This document shows, piece after piece, positions 56,429-62,817 of a stretch of DNA of 64,000 nt; within the stretch, counting starts at the first letter, position 1, and each line of letters starts with the position of its first letter. Origin of the DNA: Flavobacteriales bacterium (GTDB taxonomy: Bacteria > Bacteroidota > Bacteroidia > Flavobacteriales_E > Vicingaceae); the NCBI GenBank assembly GCA_026196775.1, contig JAPHUD010000003.1, positions 62,001 through 126,000 of the forward strand, given 5' to 3'. The notes beneath the pieces are model-generated. The model was not told where the DNA came from and did no database searches. It saw nothing but the letters and a program-made list of their open reading frames with translations. Made by a program: the position numbers and the translations under genes.

Positions 56429-57754
56429 ATGAAAAAAATCTTCCCAATAATAGTTATTTCTGCATTTTCTTTTAGCTTATTTATTTTTATATCAAGTTTT
56501 ATTTCAAATAAGATTTCTGATGATGATTATACCGGTAATAATTATTTAAGATATGAAGACTATATTTATGTTGACCATATAAAAACGGTGCTACTTCATC
56601 ATACTGGAACTCCATTAAGTAACCCTATTATTCCATTAAACGGAACAGAACAATTGCTGCTAAGCTTTGATGATTTTAAAACCCTTCCCCGAGATTATTA
56701 TTACTCTGTTGTGCATTGCAATGCCAACTGGACTCCTTCCGACCTTAGACCCAACGAATACATTGATGGCTTTTTTGAAGATATTATTTTCGATTACCAA
56801 TATTCTATTAATACCGATATTCCTTATTTACATTACCAATTACAAATTCCTAACGAAAATATTTCACTAACAAAATCGGGCAATTACCTGATAAAAGTTT
56901 ACGAAAACGGAAAAGAAGATAAACCCATGCTTACCAAAAGGTTTATGGTTTACGATAGCAAAATTTCTATTACCATCGACCCCAAAAGAGCTACCAATGT
57001 AGAACATCAGTTTACCAAGCAAGAAATTGATTTTAACATAGACCATACGGGCTACGAAATTATTGACCCCTTTAAGGATTTACAAGTGGTAATTATGCAA
57101 AATTTTAGGTGGGACAATGCCATTTACAACCTTCCTCCACGTTTTATTAAAGGACAAGAATTGGTGTATGATTACGAAACTGAAAATAGTTTTTATGGTA
57201 ACAACGAGTTTAGAGAGTTTGATTTAAAAAGTATTCGCTACCAAACTTTAAATGTAGATCGTATTGAGTTTAACAGCGTAAAGAAAATGAATGATGCTTA
57301 CTTGGTTCCAGATGAAAATCGTTCTTATAAAAGATATACTACCAACCCCGATATTAACGGTAACTTTTTAATTAAAAGAAATGAAGGCGAAAGAAGCGAA
57401 GTGGAAGCCGACTATGTTAATGTACATTTTACACTAGCCAATGTTCCTCCTAAAGATGGTGTTTTTTATGTGTTTGGCAAACTAAGCGATTGGAAATTTA
57501 AAGATGACTTTAAAATGGCTTACGATTCCGCCTCGAGCAGCTATACTACCGATGTGATGCTTAAACAAGGGTATTACAATTATGCTTATTGCTTGTTAAA
57601 AGATGGTGCTAAAACCACTGGCGACATGACAGAAATTGAAGGCTCATACTCTCAAACCGAAAACGATTACATGGTATTGGTTTACCACAGATTACCTAAC
57701 AGAATTTATGATGAACTTATTGGTTTTCAAACCATAAACACAAAAAACCAGTAA
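56429..57754 (+). CDS. Type IX secretion system plug protein (DUF5103 family)
   Basis: The 441-residue protein has a signal peptide (IFPIIVISAFSFSLFIFISS), then the region now called T9SS plug first domain (formerly DUF5103): NYLRYEDYIYVDHIKTVLLH, LLSFDDFKTLPRDYYYSVVH and NWTPSDLRPNEYIDGFFEDI. A later Ig-like part has VFYVFGKLSDWKFKDDFKM. In Flavobacterium the plug closes the SprA translocon pore when PorV is absent. It is divergent from nqrA. It supports active T9SS export of the cargo proteins encoded at 33.8-41.7 kb. Confidence 0.88.
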   Translation: MKKIFPIIVISAFSFSLFIFISSFISNKISDDDYTGNNYLRYEDYIYVDHIKTVLLHHTGTPLSNPIIPLNGTEQLLLSFDDFKTLPRDYYYSVVHCNANWTPSDLRPNEYIDGFFEDIIFDYQYSINTDIPYLHYQLQIPNENISLTKSGNYLIKVYENGKEDKPMLTKRFMVYDSKISITIDPKRATNVEHQFTKQEIDFNIDHTGYEIIDPFKDLQVVIMQNFRWDNAIYNLPPRFIKGQELVYDYETENSFYGNNEFREFDLKSIRYQTLNVDRIEFNSVKKMNDAYLVPDENRSYKRYTTNPDINGNFLIKRNEGERSEVEADYVNVHFTLANVPPKDGVFYVFGKLSDWKFKDDFKMAYDSASSSYTTDVMLKQGYYNYAYCLLKDGAKTTGDMTEIEGSYSQTENDYMVLVYHRLPNRIYDELIGFQTINTKNQ

Positions 57755-57778
57755 ATTAGTTATTTCTCAACCATTAAA

Positions 57779-58513
57779 ATGATAGAAAAGTATTACCTGT
57801 TTTACATCCTTGCTTTTATTGCTGAAGTTATAGGAACTGTTAGTGGTTTTGGCTCTTCTATTTTATTTATCCCCATTGCTTCTATTTTTTTCGATTTTAA
57901 GGTAGTTTTAGGAATAACCGCTCTTTTTCATGTGTTTAGTAACCTCTCTAAAATATTTTTGTTTAGAAAGGGATTGGATAAAAATGTAGCCATTAAATTA
58001 GGAGTTCCAGCCGTAATTTTTGTAATTATTGGTGCTTTTCTGAGCAATTTTGTTCCTCAACAAGAATTGGAGCTGCTCATGAGTTTATTGCTTATTGTAT
58101 TGGCCATTTACTTAATTATTTATGCCAACAAAAAAATTGAAAAAAGTAACAAAAACCTTTATTTAGGCGGTATGGCTTCGGGCTTTTTGGCAGGATTAAT
58201 TGGAACAGGCGGTGCCATTAGAGGACTAACATTAACTGCTTTTAGTTTAGAAAAAGACATTTTTATAGCAACTTCTGCCTTAATAGACTTAGGTGTTGAT
58301 GCCAGCCGAACCATAGTTTATTTCTTTAATGGTTACTTTATTAAAGAATTTTTAGTTACTATTCCTATATTAATAGGCATAAGCTTCTTAGGAAGTTATG
58401 TAGGGAAGTTAATTCTTAATAAAACGCCTCAACATTTTTTTAGGATGTTTGTTTTGGCGGTAATTATTCTTACCTGTCTGTTCCAAATTACCAAGTATAT
58501 TTTTAATTGGTAA
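57779..58513 (+). CDS. TSUP (TauE/SafE) family membrane transporter
   Basis: The 244-residue protein has eight or so membrane spans and the TSUP pattern of two halves: FIAEVIGTVSGFGSSILFIP near the start and MASGFLAGLIGTGGAIRGLT in the middle. Family members export sulfite, sulfoacetate or other anions. It follows the plug gene by 24 bases and precedes a sulfate-reduction gene by 96 bases, so sulfite or a related sulfur anion is a reasonable substrate. Direction of transport is not known. Confidence 0.87.
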   Translation: MIEKYYLFYILAFIAEVIGTVSGFGSSILFIPIASIFFDFKVVLGITALFHVFSNLSKIFLFRKGLDKNVAIKLGVPAVIFVIIGAFLSNFVPQQELELLMSLLLIVLAIYLIIYANKKIEKSNKNLYLGGMASGFLAGLIGTGGAIRGLTLTAFSLEKDIFIATSALIDLGVDASRTIVYFFNGYFIKEFLVTIPILIGISFLGSYVGKLILNKTPQHFFRMFVLAVIILTCLFQITKYIFNW

Positions 58514-58575
58514 TTCTTGTCAATCTCATAAACTAATTTATGACTATCATCAGTTTAATTACTATTTAGTTTTTA

Positions 58576-58583
58576 TAGTTTTG
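58576..58583 (+). promoter_or_regulatory. Predicted -7 promoter box (TAGTTTTG) for the cysH-type gene
   Basis: TAGTTTTG matches TAnnTTTG exactly and lies 26 bases before the ATG at 58610. No clear -33 TTG is seen at the usual spacing. Confidence 0.55.
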
Positions 58584-58609
58584 CACCTATTATTTTAATA
58601 GCAAACTAT

Positions 58610-59299
58610 ATGAATGTAGAAAATAGTAAAAGAACTTTTAGTCAGAAAAACATAGCTGAGTTAAATAAAAAATACAGAACATTAACTCCCGAACAAAGAG
58701 TTAGTGAGTTGTATATAGATTTTAATGAGGCTGAAATAATGCTTACTTCTTCTTTTGCGGGTACTTCTGCATTGTTGCTTAAACTTTTCTCAGACATCCA
58801 TCCATCTCAGGAAGTATTGTTTATAGATACCGGTTACCATTTTAAAGACACCATTATTTATAAAGATTACCTTACCCAATTGTATAACTTAAAAGTAACC
58901 AGTGTTGGTGCCGAAAAGTGGAAACATGATTTTACCACCAAAGACCAAACCTGGAAAAAAGACCCCGATTTATGTTGCTCCATTAACAAAGTAGAACCCT
59001 TAGAAGCCTTAAAAGAAAACCACACCGTTTGGGTTTCGGGGTTAATGGCATGGCAGAGCGACCACAGAGCAAGCTTAGATATTTTTGAAGAGCGTGGTGG
59101 TATTCTTAAGTTTTACCCTTTGTTAGATGTTTCTCGTGAGGATAGAGACAATTACATTAGAGAACACCATTTGCCTTTTCATCCCTTAATTTCTAAAGGG
59201 TATTTTTCTATAGGGTGCGAACACTGTACCGTACCCGGTGAAGACAGAAACGGCAGGTGGAACAACAACCCCAAAACCGAATGCGGCCTGCATTTGTAA
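58610..59299 (+). CDS. cysH: Phosphoadenylyl-/adenylyl-sulfate reductase family protein
   Basis: The 229-residue protein has the iron-sulfur ligand pairs typical of APS reductases: CC in DLCCSINKVEPLEALKE and GCEHC in FSIGCEHCTVPGEDRNGRW. The C-terminal ECGLHL holds the catalytic Cys. The N-terminal part has MLTSSFAGTSALLLKLFSD and VLFIDTGYHFKDTI, the PP-motif domain. It would reduce APS (or PAPS) to sulfite in the cytoplasm. The usual GLRRxQS segment is GLMAWQSDHRA here, so the substrate-binding arginine(s) differ. No cysD or cysN gene is beside it. Confidence 0.87.
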   Translation: MNVENSKRTFSQKNIAELNKKYRTLTPEQRVSELYIDFNEAEIMLTSSFAGTSALLLKLFSDIHPSQEVLFIDTGYHFKDTIIYKDYLTQLYNLKVTSVGAEKWKHDFTTKDQTWKKDPDLCCSINKVEPLEALKENHTVWVSGLMAWQSDHRASLDIFEERGGILKFYPLLDVSREDRDNYIREHHLPFHPLISKGYFSIGCEHCTVPGEDRNGRWNNNPKTECGLHL

Positions 59300-59338
59300 T
59301 TTCTAATTTATTTTATACATTTACAAATTAAAAATAAG

Positions 59339-59362
59339 TACACTAAAGGGTGTATATATACA
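59339..59362. promoter_or_regulatory. Palindromes upstream of the ATPase-DUF4435 pair
   Basis: TACAC (59339-59343) faces GTGTA (59350-59354), and TGTATATATACA (59351-59362) is a perfect 12-base palindrome. Both lie just before the predicted -7 box at 59380. They could be a repressor site for the defence-like pair. AT-rich palindromes also arise by chance, so this is weak evidence. Confidence 0.4.
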
Positions 59363-59379
59363 ACAATATTATACAAGTA

Positions 59380-59387
59380 TAAGTTTG
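59380..59387 (+). promoter_or_regulatory. Predicted -7 promoter box (TAAGTTTG) of the ATPase-DUF4435 pair
   Basis: TAAGTTTG matches TAnnTTTG exactly and stands 10 bases before the ATG at 59398, giving a very short leader. No -33 box is obvious. Confidence 0.45.
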
Positions 59388-59397
59388 TAGCAATAAA

Positions 59398-60762
59398 ATG
59401 AGAATACTAAATCTAAGAATAGAAAAACTTTACGGTTACATTGACAAGAATATTAATTTCAATGATGACTTAACACTTCTTGTTGGAATCAATGGTTCAG
59501 GTAAAACAAGTATCCTAAATATATTAAATTGGATTATTAGTCCTTCATTACCGAATCTATGTATTACAGAATTTAAAACTATCACACTATCATTTCAATT
59601 AAAAAATGAATTTTATGAAGTCCAATGTAAACACAATAAAACAACTTTCCATTACAACATAAAATCTTCAAAAAAGAAGTATAATCCATTAATTGTTAAA
59701 CTACATAAGCACCCAAGCGATATTCATAATGATGAACAATTACGCTCACAATTAATTGAAAATTATACAGGGTTAACCCCTGATGATAAAGAAAAAGAAA
59801 CATGGGAACTTGTTTCGACTTTCCCAAATCCCAATATTATAGGACTAGACAGAAACCTCTATACAGAAGAATCAGGAAACAAAATTTACTTTGATGAAGG
59901 TCCAAAATCTCGCCTAATCAGAAAACAGGGAAAAGTAAATATAAGTCCGCTTGACCGAGTTAAAGAACTAATTAATAGAGAATATAGGAAGCGAAAAAAT
60001 CAAGTACTTAACCACACTAATTCATTAAAGAACCATCTTATGCTTTCAACATTTGATGGGAGTATTACGATTGAGTCTTTCTCATCAGGAATCCGCTATA
60101 AGTTAACACATACTCAAATAGAGAATGCCGAAAACCGAGTAAATGACTATTTTAAAAATTTTGAAGAAACAACATTTTCAAATAGTGAAAGAGAGACAAT
60201 TGACAACTATTTTGATCAATTAAAGAACATTACAAAACAATATCATAGAGATCCTGAGAATGAAAGCACAAAACTACTATATGGTCTAAATGCTAATCAA
60301 TTTATAAAAGTTCGGAAGCTACTAACCGAATTTGAAAAATTTGAAGCAAAATCACAAAAAATAATGGAAGATATTCAAGTGTACGTTGATACTTTAAACT
60401 TCTTCTTAAAAGATTCTGCAAAAAGAATATTATTCAAAGAAGACACTTCAGAGCTAACCTTTAGTACATTAGATAAAAACGGCAACGTAATTACAGAATA
60501 CAAAGACATAAACTTCTTATCATCAGGAGAACAACAAGTACTTATTCTGTTTTCATATATAGCATTTAATAGTAGTGATGGTAAAATCTTTATTATTGAT
60601 GAACCAGAACTCTCCTTACATATTAAATGGCAGGAAGATTTTTTGGAAAAATTGGACTTAATTACTCCAAAGACAACACAATTAATACTTGCTACACATT
60701 CCCCAATTCTTGCTAACAAGAAAAAAAACAAAGCAATAACATTACTACCTTATAACGTGTAG
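59398..60762 (+). CDS. ABC-type AAA ATPase of a PARIS-like two-gene defence pair (AriA-like candidate)
   Basis: The 454-residue protein has a Walker A at residues 30-38 (GINGSGKTS) and a central helical part of about 200 residues. The SMC/RecF-like signature SSGEQQVLILFSYI follows at 375-388, then Walker B KIFIIDEPELSLH at 396-408 and a His switch in LATHSP near 434. This is the AAA_15/AAA_21 architecture used by OLD, Gabija-like and PARIS ATPases. The next gene, two bases later, encodes a DUF4435 protein, which is the AriA-AriB order of PARIS. It lies between cysH and hisG, an apparent insertion between housekeeping genes. No nuclease domain is fused to it. Confidence 0.82.
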   Translation: MRILNLRIEKLYGYIDKNINFNDDLTLLVGINGSGKTSILNILNWIISPSLPNLCITEFKTITLSFQLKNEFYEVQCKHNKTTFHYNIKSSKKKYNPLIVKLHKHPSDIHNDEQLRSQLIENYTGLTPDDKEKETWELVSTFPNPNIIGLDRNLYTEESGNKIYFDEGPKSRLIRKQGKVNISPLDRVKELINREYRKRKNQVLNHTNSLKNHLMLSTFDGSITIESFSSGIRYKLTHTQIENAENRVNDYFKNFEETTFSNSERETIDNYFDQLKNITKQYHRDPENESTKLLYGLNANQFIKVRKLLTEFEKFEAKSQKIMEDIQVYVDTLNFFLKDSAKRILFKEDTSELTFSTLDKNGNVITEYKDINFLSSGEQQVLILFSYIAFNSSDGKIFIIDEPELSLHIKWQEDFLEKLDLITPKTTQLILATHSPILANKKKNKAITLLPYNV

Positions 60763-60764
60763 CT

Positions 60765-61619
60765 ATGGATATTGGATTTCCAGAATTAACAGATTCATTT
60801 TTAGAAGGTCAAGATATCTTCTATACTCAGTTCAATGAAGTTTCTTTTTATGTGGAAGACACGGATCAAGAGCACTTGTATTTCAATATTTTGAAAAGAA
60901 TGTTTGAGAATGTTAAATTCGATAAAATATTTCCTTTAAACGGTAAAGACAATCTAAAGAATCACGCAAGAGATAATATTGGTAATAAAGACAAAATTTA
61001 TATAGCTGACATTGATTTTGAAGACATACTTGAGACTAAAGAAGAACTAAGAAACGTCTTCTATTTAAACAACTATTCCATAGAAAATCATTTAGTTGAT
61101 CAAAAGGGTCTTTTTGAAATCATTAGAGAGAAAAGTCCAAAACTCAAAAATTCTGACATTTCAAATTTATTTGACTTAAATACCAGTCTAAGACAATGTA
61201 AAGTCATATTATCTGAATTAGCATGCACATTTATTGTAATTCAAAAACATTCTTTAGGAAAAGAATACTTTGGTTTAAATCCGCCTAGGGATATTGATTT
61301 TAGATATAACCCAGCCACTGTAAAAAACAATTTTGTATCGACTTATTTAAGTGAAACTGAGCAACTGCTAAAACTTCAAGATGGAAGGTTTACACTTAAA
61401 TCAAAGCAAAATACTTTCAAAAAACATTTTAACTCCTTATCTAAAATTGTCAAAAATGTTCCAGGTAAATACTTATTAAATATCTTAAAGTACCAGCTTG
61501 AAAAAGCTGGTTTGATTGTTCAGCTGAGCTTAGAAACTTTTACTTACAAACTATCTAAAGAAGGAAGTATTGACTCATTTGAACTACTAAAAAATGAAAT
61601 AATTGAATACAGAAAATAA
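60765..61619 (+). CDS. DUF4435 (Toprim-like) protein of a PARIS-like pair (AriB-like candidate)
   Basis: The 284-residue protein has the DUF4435 pattern. VSFYVEDTDQEHLYFNILKR carries the first acidic residue (Glu31), FPLNGKDNLKNHARDN follows, then IYIADIDFEDILE with an Asp-x-Asp pair (82 and 84) and NYSIENHLVD with Glu107. These match a Toprim metal site. In PARIS the AriB effector is released from the AriA ATPase and cuts tRNA. The C-terminal half (NPPRDIDFRYNPATVK onward) is helical. The two-base gap to the ATPase gene shows co-expression. A different ATPase-DUF4435 defence system is the main alternative. Confidence 0.8.
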   Translation: MDIGFPELTDSFLEGQDIFYTQFNEVSFYVEDTDQEHLYFNILKRMFENVKFDKIFPLNGKDNLKNHARDNIGNKDKIYIADIDFEDILETKEELRNVFYLNNYSIENHLVDQKGLFEIIREKSPKLKNSDISNLFDLNTSLRQCKVILSELACTFIVIQKHSLGKEYFGLNPPRDIDFRYNPATVKNNFVSTYLSETEQLLKLQDGRFTLKSKQNTFKKHFNSLSKIVKNVPGKYLLNILKYQLEKAGLIVQLSLETFTYKLSKEGSIDSFELLKNEIIEYRK

Positions 61620-61659
61620 CCACCCGCTCCCGCGAGTTTAACGAAGTGTAACTAGTGGT
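61619..61659. repeat. GC-rich inverted element directly after the DUF4435 gene
   Basis: ACCAC (61619-61623) faces GTGGT (61655-61659). Between them is CCGCTCCCGCGAGTTT and ACGAAGTGTAACT, far richer in G+C than the neighbourhood. Its first base is the last base of the stop codon. It resembles a repeated palindrome rather than a normal terminator, as no T-run follows. Confidence 0.55.
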
Positions 61660-61769
61660 ATTTAAAAAAAGTATAAATTTGATTGGTGAGTAGCAATGAT
61701 AAGTTTCATAACAAAGAAAGACTAATCGTTAAAAATTTTTTAAAAATGCTAAATACTAATATTTTTATT

Positions 61770-61777
61770 TACATTTG
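61770..61777 (+). promoter_or_regulatory. Predicted -7 promoter box (TACATTTG) of the his operon
   Basis: TACATTTG matches TAnnTTTG exactly and lies 22 bases before the leader peptide ATG at 61800, at the right place to start an attenuated his transcript. Confidence 0.65.
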
Positions 61778-61799
61778 CCGAACATTATTTCAAAAAAGA

Positions 61800-61856
61800 A
61801 TGAACTTTATACAATTACATCATCATCATTTTCATCATTGCCCTCAGGCGAAGTGA
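61800..61856 (+). CDS. hisL: Histidine operon leader peptide (six His codons)
   Basis: ATG at 61800 opens an 18-codon frame MNFIQLHHHHFHHCPQAK ending in TGA at 61854-61856. Four His codons (61818-61829), one Phe and two more His codons (61833-61838) are all CAT. It lies between a -7 box and an intrinsic terminator directly upstream of hisG. Stalling of the ribosome on these codons when charged tRNA-His is low would control the terminator. Leader peptides of this type are known from gammaproteobacteria; the gene is too short for normal gene callers. Confidence 0.9.
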   Translation: MNFIQLHHHHFHHCPQAK

Positions 61857-61944
61857 GATTGATATGTAATTAAATTAAAATATCTAAAAACACCGTCTGA
61901 GTAAATCAGTCGGTGTTTTTTTATTCCCAAAGATTTACTCAGAC
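61813..61944 (+). promoter_or_regulatory. His operon transcription attenuator
   Basis: CTCAGGCG (61843-61850, inside the leader frame) pairs with CGTCTGAG (61894-61901, the rising arm of the terminator) over eight bases with one G-U pair: the antiterminator. The terminator stem competes for the same bases. An outer stem AATTACAT (61813-61820) with ATGTAATT (61864-61871) encloses the His codons. A ribosome stalled at the His codons leaves 61843-61850 free; one that reaches the stop at 61854 covers it. GATTTACTCAGAC (61932-61944) could also pair with 61895-61907. Confidence 0.85.
61887..61922 (+). terminator. Attenuator terminator of the his operon
   Basis: AAAACACCG (61887-61895) pairs with CGGTGTTTT (61911-61919), and CTGA (61897-61900) with TCAG (61906-61909) across one T-T mismatch, leaving the loop GTAAA. 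Seven T in a row (61916-61922) close it. It stands 38 bases before the hisG ATG. Confidence 0.92.
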
Positions 61945-61959
61945 AATTAAAAAACAAAA

Positions 61960-62817
61960 ATGAGTAAATTAAAAATTGCAGTACAAAAAGAAGGGCGACT
62001 TAATCAAGAATCCTTAAAACTATTAAAAGATTGTGGTATTGACATTAACAATGGCAAAGATCAACTAAAAGTAGTAGTAGATAATTTTCCTTTGGAAATT
62101 TTATACCTACGTAATTCCGATATACCTCAATATTTAGAAGATGGCACCGTTGATATTGCCATTGTTGGAGAAAACCTTTTAATAGAAAAACAAAAACAAG
62201 TTGAAATAGTACAGCAACTAGGTTTTTCAAAATGTAAGGTTTCTCTTGCAGTCCCTAAAGAAGTTGAAGACGATTCTTTAGAATATTTTAATGGTAAAAA
62301 GATAGCAACATCTTACCCTGTTACACTTCAAAATTATTTAGATAAAAACAATATTAAAGCAGAGATACACACTATTTCTGGCTCTGTAGAAATTGCTCCT
62401 AACATTGGTTTAGCAGATGGCATTTGCGATATTGTAAGCTCTGGAAGTACTTTATTTAAAAACGGATTAAGAGAAACACAAGTTATCTTAAAATCTGAAG
62501 CTGTTTTAGTTAAGTCGCTTCAATTAAATGAGGAGCAAGAAAAAATCTTAAGCAAGCTACTATTTAGAATAAATGCAGTATTAAGGGCTAAAAACAGCAA
62601 GTACATTTTACTTAATGTGCCAAATGCCAAAATAGCAGCCGTAACTAGTATATTACCAGTATTAAAAAGTCCAACCATACTTCCTTTAGCTGAAGCAGGA
62701 TGGAGTTCTTTACACTCCGTAATTGATGAAAATAAGTTTTGGGAAGTAATTGATGAATTAAAAAATGCTGGTGCAGAAGATATTTTAATTGTACCAATAG
62801 ATAAAATGGTGATATGA
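61960..62817 (+). CDS. hisG: ATP phosphoribosyltransferase, long form
   Basis: The 285-residue protein begins KLKIAVQKEGRLNQESLKLL and has VDIAIVGENLLIEKQKQVEI (near 65) and LADGICDIVSSGSTLFKNGL (near 152), the PRPP-binding region. The C-terminal 80 residues (LNVPNAKIAAVTSILPVLKS, then EDILIVPIDKMVI) are the regulatory ACT-like domain of long-form HisG, which is inhibited by histidine and needs no HisZ. It catalyses the first step of histidine synthesis. It overlaps hisD by four bases (ATGA). Confidence 0.96.
   Translation: MSKLKIAVQKEGRLNQESLKLLKDCGIDINNGKDQLKVVVDNFPLEILYLRNSDIPQYLEDGTVDIAIVGENLLIEKQKQVEIVQQLGFSKCKVSLAVPKEVEDDSLEYFNGKKIATSYPVTLQNYLDKNNIKAEIHTISGSVEIAPNIGLADGICDIVSSGSTLFKNGLRETQVILKSEAVLVKSLQLNEEQEKILSKLLFRINAVLRAKNSKYILLNVPNAKIAAVTSILPVLKSPTILPLAEAGWSSLHSVIDENKFWEVIDELKNAGAEDILIVPIDKMVI

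Noticed and set aside
60375-60731. 118-codon frame antisense to the ATPase gene
   Set aside because: It covers the Walker B and signature codons of the plus-strand ATPase and shows no motif; a shadow.
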